Below are positions 10,493 to 22,735 of a stretch of 64,000 bases of DNA, one piece after another; the stretch's first letter is position 1; each line of letters opens with the position of its first letter. The notes under the pieces are model-generated. The model worked only from the letters and a program-made list of their open reading frames with translations. It had not been told where the DNA came from and did no database searches. This DNA comes from Pseudomicrostroma phylloplanum (Eukaryota > Basidiomycota > Exobasidiomycetes > Microstromatales), in contig BCHS01000012.1 of assembly GCA_039545275.1 (NCBI GenBank), positions 496,001-560,000 of the forward strand, written 5' to 3'. A program made the translations under genes and the position numbers.

Positions 10493-12187
10493 TCAGGCCT
10501 CGCTCACACCCCCAGCAGCCTGGTCAGCGCGCAGCTGAGTCGATCGTACAATGGCATCCTTGGCAACGCTCTTGTCCGCTGACACTCCACAGTAGATTGG
10601 GAAGCGGGGAGTGCCTTCGTGTGAGAGCTCTTGAAACTTGTAGACCACCACTGTCCCGATAGGTGGTGGGTGCTCGCGCAAAGCATCCGTCACTGCGAAG
10701 AAAGAAGTGTAGATTTGAGAAGGCTGGTCATCTGTCAGAGGCACTGGGACTATACTCACGTCCTCCTCCGCAGTCGAATTCCTGCCCGCATTCCATCAGA
10801 AGACGCAGACTGCCAGTGCGGTGGCTGTTCCGGCCTTCACCAATGTTGTAGCCCACCACGATGCCCTCGGCGTCGTACCAGGTCTTGACTTTGTATAGGT
10901 CGCTCGTCTTGCCGCCCGTGTATTGGCTTCCTGGCCTGCGAAGCATAAGACTAATAGGAAGCGGTCGAGAGGGGCTGTGAGCAAGACCTGCTCGCGCCCG
11001 TGTATGCGTTCATGTCGCGCTGAACTCACCCTTCTCCGCCGACCTTGTGTACCTCCGCCAGCATCTCGAGCAGATGCTCCTTTGACTTGACTTCCGTCTG
11101 CGGCAGAAATGCAATGCAGCTTGTGATGCTCTTGAGGACCTCGTCGGGTGACATCTGTCCATCCGCACACTTTGCCTTGGCGACTTTCCATCTCTCTTCG
11201 ACTTTGCCATCCATCACTGCATCAAAGACGAGGTAGTGGATCGACTTCCAGTGTGGACCGGGACCGGAGCGGACAAGGCCGGAACATCGATCAAAGCTGT
11301 CGCGTCCGGCGAAAAGCTCGCCATCCAAAGGGGTATCCTTTGGCAGTCGCTCTTTCCACCATGTTGGAGGCTCGTACTTGTTGCGATTGCGGGACCACAT
11401 GTCCCGTCCGTCCCAGTATGCTCTATTGGCACGCATGTAGTGATCACGACGGGATGTTGAGCACTTACGGTCCATCTTCGGGCACCTCTTCGTTCTCCAG
11501 ATTGCGAGCACTCACCGTACTCCGTCTATCTTCTCAGCGGCCCAGAGACCCTGTGGTGATGCTCGACCGTCAAGCTCCCAAGTCTTGGCCAACATGACCT
11601 CGATCGGCCCCTTGCCTTCCTCTCCAAGTGCAGGTGCAGCACTGTCCTTGGTGATGTTCTTGAAAGCCTCAGAGCTCTTCGCCCTTTTGCTTGCGCTCGA
11701 GGATGGTGACTGCGTTGGTGAAGAGAAATCATCATCGAAACCGCCTGCAGGTCGGGCTCGCTTTGAGCCGCCAGAAGCCTTCTTTCCTTTGCCGTTTGAG
11801 GAAGGAGAGCGTGGTGGGACACGAGCAGCCTCGAATGCCTCGCCAAGAACAGCCTTCAGATGCTGTGATGGAAGGAATCATTTGGCTCAGCTTGACACCC
11901 CACATACGAGATACAGCTTATTGCCAATGTATGCTCACTTTGCAGGTTCTGAGGTTGCTCTCACCTCCATAGAATGTCCAAGCAGGGCACGTACACGAGT
12001 AATGATTCGCATGACGCTTGAGAGTGTATTGAGAAGTACCACTGCCGGCGACCTGTGCGAGACATCGAAGAGGTGGCGGAGGTGAGCAGTGAACACAGAG
12101 AGAGGTAGTCATGCTCAGCCACGGCTCGGCTCTAGTCCTTCTCACCTTCATGGTCTCGCCCACCTCCATCGCTCGAGCTGGCTCCAT
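10493..12187 (-). CDS. Small ATP-dependent DNA ligase with N-terminal SWIM zinc finger
   Basis: Six exons are proposed: 12187-12146, 12052-11939, 11862-11516, 11422-11030, 10950-10760 and 10692-10493. All introns (67-93 bp) are GT-AG and phases match, giving 428 residues. Residues 34-53 form a SWIM zinc finger (C34, C36, C51, H53). The ligase core starts at the adenylation motif EKIDGVR (nucleophile K163), followed by DGELFAGR, a SGLVRS segment (motif III region), EGLMLR (motif IV) and LYKVK (motif V). The C-terminus is a compact OB-like domain (TVVVYKFQEL). The protein should seal nicks using ATP through an enzyme-AMP intermediate. Its small size resembles viral or bacterial minimal ligases rather than ligase I or IV, so a repair role, possibly organellar, is inferred. 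The start Met gives only 14 residues before the first intron and is the least certain part. Confidence 0.85.
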
Positions 12188-12714
12188 AGCTCCAAAATGG
12201 CTGCTATCAGCTCCGACAGACGTATACAAGACAGGACGAGGATCGAATAGAAGGGTGAAGTGTCTGAGGGTCGTCAGAGGAAACACGGAACGAGTCTCTT
12301 TCCGTCAGAGGTGCTCTTTCCGTCAAGTGGAGCGCGGAGCTCGAAAGCAGCCAGAATTGGAGAGAGCGAAGCGAGACCATACTACTGATTCTTCACCAAG
12401 GGGGATCATGGGAAGATCATGAGTGATGTAAGGATATGCGAGCACCGGCTTGCTCACAAGCCAAGTGTAGCAGCAGCTGGAGCAAAATACCGAGGAGAAG
12501 CTCTGCATATGGCTCTAGCTTGGAGTGACCGGCGACGCACGATGCAGGAGCCGAGGAGCGATGTGTAGGCCGAGATGGGCCCAACGATCACCCACCTGAT
12601 TGGCCTGTCCGCTGCAGTCCTTCCAAAAGAGCAGCCATCGGACTGTGGGCCCACTGGAGTGAGCTCGCTACTGAACTGCTGCCCTTCACCTCCTCACCTT
12701 TCCTCTCGTCGACG
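12188..12714. other. Divergent promoter region between ligase and membrane protein genes
   Basis: This 527-bp spacer lies between the start codons of two divergent genes and should hold both promoters. The two genes may share regulatory sites. No ORF or known motif stands out. Confidence 0.5.
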
Positions 12715-15481
12715 ATGACGGTCTGCTTCCTTAGCATCTCGCTACCTTCAGCCCTCAAACTTCTTCTAGCCCTCACCATCTTCCTACAGATTGTCACCCT
12801 CTCTCCAGTCGAGGCCAAGGTAGTCCTATACGGCGAATCGCAACATGTCATCGGCCAGAGTGGACACGATTCAGTCCTCGAGCGGCCCAGCCATCGTCTA
12901 CGCATGGAACGGCGAGCAATCAGGGCACTAGACACAGTATCCACTCTGTCCACGCTGACGTCCGAATCCACGCTGGTGGCAGATCACACATTGTCTGCCT
13001 CGCCGCACAGGACTTCTACCCTCTATACTCGAACCGTAGTCCAGGAGCACCCCAGTGCCTCCCTGTCGGTGACTCTCGCACCTCAGGAGAGCGAGGTAGC
13101 CTTCTGGCCCTCACATGTCCGCCTCGGCAGTGCCCAGAAAGACTTCGTCAGCTGGTCTGGTAGTGGAGGCCTGCTTGCTCTCGGCATCGTAAGTAGGGCT
13201 CGCACATGTTTGACATTGGGAGAACCTCTGCTCATTATCGATTCTGACCCCCCTCAGCTGGGCACCATCGTTTTGATGACGGCGCTAGCCTTGCGTATAC
13301 ACATTACAAGGTGAGCGGGCTTGGGCGGTATGATTTCTGGCAGGGTGCTGATTATAGCTACAATTCGCCACCATATCGTAGTAACCTGCTCGTCATTTTG
13401 GTCACATGCCTCGTGCTAATGATAGGCACCAGTACTGACCTCAGCATGGGCGTCAGCTACTCTCACAACGAAGTCCGCTCTTATGGACGCTGCATCTGCT
13501 CTGCCCTGGCCTACGCCGAGGCTACCTGGGCGACCTACGTCTGGATATATCTCGTCGTTTTTCACAATTCCACAGCTCAATGGCTTTCACATCCATCGGG
13601 TCCGCTCTCTATGAATGGCAACCAGACGCAAGACCAGCACCCCGAATTGGTCAGGACGACTCGCTTGGTCAGTGTCGTATTCACTTTCTTGATCGGCCTC
13701 TTCGAAGTCTGCTGGCGAGTGACTCTGGTGCGCGAATACTGGAACGGCTGGCACCTACAACAAGCCAGTATCATGCTGCAGTTCATCTTCTCTCTCGTCG
13801 TAGGGCTACCCCTCGCACGCTCTTGCAGCTACGAGTGGGTTGAGTGTCACCAGGTGCGAGACGTCTGCCACTGGCTCGCTACTTCCTGCCTCTTCGTTGG
13901 ATGGTGTCTCGGAACAGGCCGCCTCGCAGCTGCTTTCAGGGTCCTCGGCTTTTGCGAATCGCCTCTGGGTAGACTGCTCTGGCTTCTCCAGCTTGTTTGC
14001 TTCACCATTACCGCTATCTCCCTCAATGTCATGGAAACAAGATACGGTGACAGACAGGCTGGCGAACTCAAAGGTGTCATCGTCGAAAAGCCTCTACCTC
14101 GCGTACCCTCGGAGAGTCACGACGGCCGACGACTGACGAACAGGACACTGGCACTGAGTGAACGAAGAGGTAGTGGGCCAGCGCAAGGCGTGCAGGCAGC
14201 GTCTGGGCTCACAGACGGACAGCAGCAAGATTCCGCCTTAATGCGAACACCTCGACGCAAGCAGCCTCTCGTCGAAGGCGCCAACGTCTTTCCAGTACCC
14301 CCATCGACTCCGGCTGGCGTACCTTCAAGTGTCTATCTGCCGGTTGAGACGCCCAGTATGTACCTAGATTCCATGCGAGCAGAATACCTAGCTTCGGGTC
14401 CAAGAGAGCGAGCGATCAGTCTGCCGCTCAATCGGCTTCCAACCACTCCTTCATCGCACAGAGGGGGTCTGAGCCTATCCAATTTTGGGATAAATGTCCC
14501 TACGCCAAATGCTAGCAGTGCTAAGCTATCCCACCGAGGTCGAAGCTCTTCTTTAGGAGACGTGCTCACCAGGAGGACCAGCCATGACACGTTCATGGCT
14601 ATGAAGCGTCGATACGAGGGCAGAGCACAGGCGGAGAAGCATCGACGAGCACGCAGTGCTAGCTCTGATATGACCCACCTGACTGTGACAAGGTGAGCAG
14701 AGGCAGGGTTCCTTGGATAAGGCCAACATGCCGACGCTGATCGATGCTGGACCCGTACATTACCCACAGCTTCTTCAACCAATTTCCAGCTCCACCGCCC
14801 ATGCTACCTATTCCATTCCATCTCACTCAACACGTCCATGGTCAGTCTGGAACGATGCCTTCTAAACAAGCCAGTCGTCCTTCTTCTATCTCCAGGCGTG
14901 GAGCCGAAAGTCCCACCCGTTCTCGTTCTCGAACCTCGAGGCCATTCACCACTAGTAAGCTGGCTCACAGCATTTTCGGTGACGGTACCATGGAGGCTGT
15001 CTCCTCGTGCAGCAGCGGTACTGACAATAATATGGAAGGCCACGCTCATTACACTCCCCACGGCGATCTCTCGCAAGAAGATTATCGGCTCCGCGTCAAT
15101 TCCTTGCTCAGCATGGAGGGCGTAGCCCTGACCAACGATGGCAAAGCAGGTGCACAACCCAAAACGCACTCCCGTTCAGCTGATACGGTAGAGGTACAGC
15201 GAAAGTCCACAACAAGTGCGGCAAAGCCACGATGGTCTCGACGAATGGCAAAAGACCAGAAAGCTCCTGCCACCGTGCCTAATACTTCAGCTAGCAGGAG
15301 CATCATCACGGACGGGGTGGGCATGGCGAACGACATGTGCCCCTTCCCGACTGGCCAGGGCGACCTTGATGCATTCTGCGGTGCTGAGAGGGGTGCTGCG
15401 CACGCGACGCGAGAGAGCAAAGGACGATCTGTCACTTTCAGCATTGAAGAAGAGGGTGGAGAAACCGCTAGGGGCCATTAA
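12715..15481 (+). CDS. Putative seven-helix membrane protein with signal peptide and long cytosolic tail
   Basis: Four exons are proposed: 12715-13188, 13258-13310, 13358-14692 and 14770-15481. The introns are 69, 47 and 77 bp, phases match, and the product is 857 residues. Residues 1-35 look like a signal peptide (hydrophobic LLLALTIFLQIVTL, cleavage near VEA). Residues 36-151 would be an exposed N-terminal domain. Seven hydrophobic segments follow at about 152-174, 185-201, 223-244, 279-299, 311-330, 346-367 and 379-400. A tail of about 455 residues rich in Ser, Arg and Pro ends the protein, with many SRS/RRxS-like possible phosphosites. I do not recognise the family. The layout (exposed N-terminus, seven helices, long cytosolic tail) is that of a G-protein-coupled receptor, but I see no diagnostic pheromone or nutrient receptor motif. 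An alternative is a lineage-specific transporter or sensor. Confidence 0.7.
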
Positions 15482-16248
15482 GCTAAGCAGGCTGCTGGAC
15501 AGCCATAGAGCTTCCCTCCTTCGCGAGCATCACTGGAAGAAGCGTGGGCTTAGACACTATCTACCCCGCAGGTCACCGATACTGACATCTCCTTCTCCAA
15601 ACTCAGTCGAGGGCGGCTCCTTGGGCCCTCGTCGACCTTTCTCGTTTTCCAGGCTCATCGTCTTTTCGCTTCATAGTCACCACGTCCCTCCGCCGTCTAC
15701 TGGCTAGACGTAAATCATCGCGTAGCCTGTTTTATCCGAACCTGTTCATTGAATCCTTCCTTTTCCTTTCTTGGGCCGTTCAAAAGTCAGTCGATCAAGT
15801 CTTCAGAGCGTGACAAGGAGAGGCGTGTAGTGAGTCGAGTGATATTGCAGAAGTACGAAGCCAACGGAGGATAATCATCTAGTCCCTGACGAGCATCAGT
15901 ATCACGGTAGCCCAAATCAATCCATCGCCTCCGTCTCCATGAAGGCCCAGCAAAGGCATGTAGGAACAAAGCGAAGCGCTCATCACCTGTGTAAGATGAA
16001 GTGACGAGGCATTATTAGAAGTCCCCACCCGACATCCCCTGCAAGTTATGTAAGGTACTTGAGAAGGAATCAGGCATGCTAACCACTCTCTCAAAGAAAA
16101 AGAGGGACGAGCAACACGTTCTGCGCCTCCCTTCAGACCCATACGCTCTGGATGCATTTGGCGAGTGTTGGGCTTGGTAATGGGAGGCGGGAGGGATGGG
16201 GGTCAAGTGGAGAGGGGAAGGGACGAAGGAGATGGAGGGAGGGAAGGG

Positions 16249-16305
16249 TAGGTAGGGAGAGAAGGGTAGGCAGAGTAAGGTAGGGTAGGTAGGGTAGGGT
16301 AGGGA
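16249..16305 (+). repeat. Imperfect TAGGG pentanucleotide tract
   Basis: The + strand has repeated TAGGG/TAGG units, for example the run at 16276-16305. It resembles a degenerate telomere-like or G-quadruplex-forming sequence. A similar short run occurs at 60413-60433. Confidence 0.8.
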
Positions 16306-16713
16306 GAGGCTGCGAGGCAGGTAAGATCACAGCAGGCAGTCTTAGCATGCTGTCATTGCTTCATTGCGGAAGACCATCCTCAGACGATCGATGTGCACCT
16401 ATCGCGGGGAGCAAGGAGGTGCAGTAGGATTCATTGTCTGGCCAAGAGGTAGTGAGGGTTGGTAGTCATGAGTAAGGAAGGACGCTCTGCAAGAAGGAAA
16501 CAATTCCTTGTCCCTGACTTGGATCTGCGAAGAATTGGCTCGCGTGGGCGGGATCCTGATCGGAACGGGTGCAGTGAGGCTGAGTAGGGGGGGTCGGTCG
16601 TCTGCGTGGCGCCCAGTCTGAACCGCGCGCAAATGCAAGGTAGGCAGGCAGACAGGCTCGAGGCAGGCAGGCAGCCCGCCTCGGCCTTGTCCGTCCCTGG
16701 ACACAGACAGCGA

Positions 16714-16770
16714 CGCACACACGCACACGCACACACACACACAGACACACACGCACACACCCAACTGGCA
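16714..16770 (+). repeat. CA-rich dinucleotide microsatellite
   Basis: Imperfect (CA)n with CG and GA interruptions covers about 57 bp in the ARF1 upstream region. Confidence 0.85.
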
Positions 16771-17131
16771 ACCATCTCAGCCTCGCCGCCCCAGAATCCA
16801 CCAATCGCACACACCTTCCTACCACTACGACCCTCACCTTGCTCAACCACTCGCTCACCTCTTCGACGTCGTAGCACTGCAGACATCGCACCATCGCATT
16901 CACAGCGACACATACCCGAAGAGATCCTCACTCCAACCTCTTCCCCTGAACCCGCCTCACCCCCCAAATATCATAATCGTTAGTGCCAGTCAGCATACAC
17001 ACACTGTGTCTGCATCGCCCAACTCGGGACCTCTCAATCGGCACGGCAGCCCGCTATCAGAGCAGCAATACTGACTTGAAGCCCACTCGATCACCCTCCC
17101 ACCTTTCCTCCTTCTCCCGTCCCACAGAACA

Positions 17132-18441
<1,310 letters not shown>

Positions 18442-19247
18442 GTGGTGGACGAATCGCGGCTCTAGGCGGAGGCAGAAGGAGAGGCGAAGCTTGGGCGTTG
18501 TGCGAGAGGATTGGAGGGGGTGGGTGTCCGCTTGCTAGCTTCTGGTGCTGGAGAGGATGGCTGGTGATGGGCTGGCCAGGGGCTGGGGTACGGTCGGCAG
18601 ATGGTAGATGAGGCGGTGGACCTGCAAGCGCTGTCTTTGCTAGTGTGGACACGCTGTGCGGCAGCGGCGGCGGCGGCGGCGGCGGTAGCAGGAGCTGGTG
18701 CGAGTGCGAATGCAGAGCTCCTTCTTCCTCTCTCCCTCTCCTTCGCCCCAAGTCGTCGCTCCCGCCGCATCCTCCTCTTCTCTTCGCATAGAACCCGAAG
18801 TGTCAGTCGACGCGATCCTCCAACATGAATCCAGATGCTCTGTTCTCTTGTCCTGCTCCCGCTCCTGCGTCTGCTCCTGCTCCTGCTCCTTTTTCTTCCC
18901 CAGGCGTGTTCGGCTGAGCATACTCGAGCAGCACGACCTCCACACCGTCTTGACGTCTTGACGTCTTCACACCTCTTCTGCCTGGTACCCCATCATCCGT
19001 CTTCCGCCACCGTTAGCCCACGCAGACACCTTTCACTGAATGGATGACTTATTGCCCCTTGCTCCTTGTACGTGCACGGATGTATGTCTGTAGGAGCAAA
19101 GTGCGATTTTCCCGCGGCGGAGGGCATGACCGTTGTATTGCGCTGCGCTGATGTACGTGCGTATGTGTATAGAGCTGTTGATACAAGGGGGCTTCTTCTC
19201 CTCTCTCTCTCTGCTTTTCCCGATGCTATGCGTTCCGTCTACGCCAT
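18442..19247. other. Convergent 3' intergenic region
   Basis: This 806-bp spacer lies between the converging ARF1 and TFB2 genes and contains both 3' UTRs. A short GGC-repeat run lies at about 18665-18685. No gene is supported. Confidence 0.55.
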
Positions 19248-20912
19248 CTACGCCAATCTCCTCCTGATGAAATCCCTAACCGGCTCCTGTCCCCTCGCCT
19301 CAACAAAGAATCTCCTACTCCTCTCCTCTTCCCAAAGCAACACGCTCAAGCTCCTCGCATAATCCCTCACCAATCGGAAATCCTCGGCACTGCTGAAATC
19401 CATATACAGATACCCCTCTTCTGCGGCCACTCGATTCTTTTCGCGTTCCCAGAGACGGACTTGGTCCGTGACGGTAATGGGAAGAAGAGGATCGTTGCGT
19501 GCTAGCATCTGAGGGTGGGCGTGGTGGGAGAGGTAGGCGATGACTTGCTCGGCGGAGATGCCTTTTGCGAGGGCGGCCTTGATCGAGTCTCGTGTGAGGG
19601 AGCCCAGCACAAGATTGGAGAAGCGAGCTTTAATGTGTGTGAAGAGCTGGAGAACTGCGATCCGCAGAGGGTTCGAAGTGTAGGCGTACAGCCGATAGTT
19701 GGTCTCTAGGACGATGAAGCCTTGCTCCTCGTCTGAGCCGCTCCCGCCACGCAGCGGTTGTGCATCGTGGTTGGTGAGCGTCGTTGCAAGACGGGTAGGG
19801 TAGAAGTGCTTGGCCGACGTCTGGTACACTAGACCATAGTCTGCAAAGTCCTGCAGACAATGCAGCTGGCTCTCGGGAAGGTCTTCAGCAGAGTAGCTCT
19901 GCCCTAGGGTGAGGGAGCCGAGCATGAAGAGGAAGGAGAGAATGTCGACGATGTCCATCCGACGTTGGTTGCTGAGGGAGAGGTACTGCAGGAGGATGTC
20001 CCACAGCTGGGTATTCACGTCTTCTAGCAGGAATTGAAAGCCGCGAGAGGTGATCCCCAGCCGATTCGAGTCTTCCACGCGCTGCATCAGGTCAGACCGC
20101 CGCAAGAGGTACAGAACCGCTTCGCCGGGGGAAGGAGCACCTTCTGATCCCACCATGAAGTGCAAGATGCTCTCCCACTTGTTACGCGCATACTCGTCCA
20201 GCATGGCCACGTCCACTGTCTGGTCGTCGGTGCCTTGCTCGCTAGGTACACCAAAAGAGCGATGTTCTCCACCTCCCATGAGAGCAGTCCGCAGGCTGTC
20301 CCGGAAGACGGCGCTGAGCGTGAGCTTGCCCGCCTGGGTGATGATGATGTGCAATCTCTCCAGCCGGCGCATCCCTTCTTCATGCTGCCTCTTGCCCTCT
20401 CCACGCTTGATCCAGACGAGGTACTGGTCTAGTGCGAGCGGGGCATCGAGAAAGAGGAGGTGCATCACCAGCTGACGGGCCATGGGCGGGAGCAAGCGGA
20501 AGACGGCGAGGGTGTTCGAGGGCCGATTGTAGAGGTTGCGCAGGGTTGCTGCTGGCTGGCGATCGAGGAAGTCGTTGATCGTCTCTGTACGGGAGAGAGC
20601 CGTGGCCAGTAGTGACGCAGAAGGGAAGAACAGAAGGGTAGGGTGGGGGAGACGAAGGTTTCGTGGGAAAGGGGTGAAGCAAGTTTGAGGGCAAGGGTCA
20701 GCTCTCGATGCTCGTAGTCCAGATCGCATGATGGACAAATCACCAGGCCAGTCGGCGTATTCAGACCATCTGACGCCCTCCATCGTCCTGACGCCGTCTT
20801 ACTCACCATTGCCGAACCCCACTCCACGACTCTGGTCACTCGCTGCTGCTACGCCATTGCTGCCTTGCCCAGGCGCGCGAGCTACCTTTGCAGGCTCGGC
20901 CACGGCAGCCAT
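19248..20912 (-). CDS. TFB2: TFIIH subunit Tfb2 (p52)
   Basis: Two exons, 20912-20807 and 20584-19248, are joined across a 222-bp intron (AATG|GTGAGT ... GTACAG|AG, phase 1), giving 480 residues. After a variable 36-residue N-terminus the protein follows the Tfb2 pattern: ETINDFLDRQP, LRNLYNRPSNTLAVFRLLP, then a SLRTALMGGG segment where yeast Tfb2 has SLRNALTGG. The middle carries QFLLEDVNTQLWDILLQYL, and the C-terminus has LFTHIKARFSNLVLGSLTRD and WEREKNRVAAEEGYLYMDF. Tfb2 is a core TFIIH subunit that contacts the XPB/Ssl2 helicase and is needed for transcription initiation and nucleotide excision repair. Its length agrees with fungal homologues (about 460-515). The start ATG lies just inside the divergent spacer to the RBM18-like gene. 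Confidence 0.93.
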
Positions 20913-21698
20913 GATTCCGTATCCCCGCTTGCCTGAACCCGATATCTCAGCCCTGTTTGCTACGTTGCGACGGACCTATGAGGCAAAAGGGGAGAGGTCG
21001 AAGGAGGACTTCTTTGCCAGAGACGCTTTGTGGGAAAGAACGCAAGTGTGGGGCCCCCAGGGGCAATCAGTAGCAAAGGGGGTAGATTGTCTCTGTGCGC
21101 CCAGTGGAGTTGCTACAGCGGAGCGGAATCTTTCGTCCGTGATGCTACGCCAGTACGTGAGTGTCCACGAAAACTGCAGAGATGTTTGCGAGCACTGTCT
21201 GCTTCCCCTGCGATCGTCGTCGCAGGATCGAGGTCGTGTGAAATGGTCTAGCCGGCAGCGAGGCGGATTGCGCCGAGGTGGTAGGAAGAAGTGCAATGAC
21301 TCGCTGCGACTCCTCCGGCTGATGTATCAGGCTCGATCAATGGTGACCACTCTCCAGCAGCAGCACCTGTTGGCAAAGGGGTAAAGATCGAGCAAAGGGT
21401 CTTGCGTATCGAGTTGCGATGGGAAGAAGTGAGGATGGCAATGGTGCAGGCAGTGATGGTCATCCTCTCTCCACTCGGGCGGAGCTGGGGAAATGCAGCA
21501 GTCCGCGTCCACTCCCGCCCAAATCTTGCCCCGGGGGTATATTAGACGCTCCACCACACATACCATAGCCATCAACACTTTGCTCTCCTCACTCGCTCAC
21601 TCTCTCCTAGTCACCATACATCCATTCAATACCAGACATACCATCCACGCCGTCTGGCTCACTTGCTTTCTCAGCCTGTGACGCGCCTCTTGTAACCA
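20913..21698. other. Divergent promoter region between TFB2 and the RBM18-like gene
   Basis: The 786-bp spacer between two divergent starts should carry both promoters. A TATA-like GTATATTAG sits at about 21537-21545, roughly 155 bp upstream of the RBM18-like start. A + strand frame starting at 20911 runs about 158 codons but has no recognisable feature. Confidence 0.45.
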
Positions 21699-22537
21699 AT
21701 GGCATCTCCCTGCCCCTCCTCGTCCTCCCCCTCTTCCTCCACTACCGCCTCCCCACCCAGGAGCAGCAGCGCCGCCACCCACACCACTAACCCCCTCTAC
21801 ATTCCATCCGCTCCTCGAGCAACACCCACAACCACCAGTAGCGGCAAAGCTCCCGCTCCCTCCATCTCACACCGCCTCTACGTCGGCAATCTCCACCCAG
21901 CCGTGTCCGAATACGACCTCGTGCAGCTCTTCAACCCCTATGGCAAGATCAGCAAGCTCGACTTGCTCTTCCACAAGGCAGGACCCTTCAAGGGGAAGCC
22001 CAGGGGGTATGCCTTTGTGGAGTATATGAAGGAGGAGGATGCTGCGTTGGCCAAGGTGGAGATGGAAGGGAAGGAGGTCAGGGGAAGGAAGGTCGCTGTT
22101 AGCTTTGCCAATAAGGTGAGTACGTGGTGAGGTGGCTGACAAGTGAGACTCACATCTCAACTTCTGCCTATGCCAGTCTGAGTATGCCGAGCAAGGTACT
22201 ACTGGGCCCATCAGACGCAATCGGGCCAGAGACGACGACTTCAAGCCTACCACGCTCAGCCTCGTCAAGAATTCGCAGCAGCCACAAGGGTAAGTCGAGG
22301 GGTCCTCGCCCACTCCTTCGAAGGAGTCGCAAACTGAAGCGCTACTCTTCTCTCCCTCATTGATCCAGCACCGACGCCAAGATCGCAGCGATGGAAGCTC
22401 GCCTGCTAGCCATGAAGGCCTCCAAAAACAAGGGTACTCCTTCCGCTACTGAACAGCTCAATAGCGGCAAGCCGAGCGCTTTGAAGCTCGCACCCTCGAC
22501 TGCCGGACTGCCAAGAAGACCACAGACAAAGCGATGA
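21699..22537 (+). CDS. RBM18-like RNA-recognition-motif protein
   Basis: Three exons (21699-22115, 22177-22289, 22369-22537) with 61- and 79-bp introns give 232 residues. After a 55-residue Ser/Pro/Thr-rich start, one RRM spans about 56-140: RNP2 is LYVGNL and RNP1 is KPRGYAFVEY. The spacing between them, with DLLFHKAGPFKGKPRGYAF, matches the RBM18 family, which has FLFHKSG at this place. The C-terminal third is basic (IRRNRARDDD, then PRRPQTKR at the end). RBM18 is a conserved but poorly characterised nuclear RNA-binding protein. The fold is certain; the orthology is likely, and the function in this fungus is unknown. Confidence 0.85.
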
Positions 22538-22735
22538 GCAGAGGATTGACCGGCCAAGTTGGACAGGTAGCTTATATTACATCGTTCATCCAATTATCAA
22601 GCAAGCAAAGCAAGCGCAGCTATAGGATAGCCTTGTATCACCCACGCTAGTGCCATCACACGCTACGTTTGGTCGATACATTATCGATTTTCAACCCTTT
22701 TCATCAGCTCATGCTATCAAGCTTCTTGCCACACA

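Larger units (their letters stand above)
15482..17131. other. Intergenic region upstream of ARF1, 1.65 kb
   Basis: It contains the 3' end of the seven-helix protein gene and the ARF1 promoter and leader. It also holds a TAGGG-like G-rich tract near 16249-16305 and a CA-rich microsatellite at 16714-16770. Open frames over the microsatellite encode only simple repeats and were not accepted as genes. Confidence 0.5.

Noticed and set aside
16606..16983. 125-codon + strand frame over the CA microsatellite
   Set aside because: Its His/Thr repeat comes from the dinucleotide repeat; it lies in the ARF1 leader region and has no domain.
20911..21384. Open frame of about 158 codons on the + strand in the TFB2/RBM18-like spacer
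   Set aside because: It starts inside the TFB2 start-codon region, has no domain, no biased codon use and no splice signals, and fits chance in GC-rich DNA.
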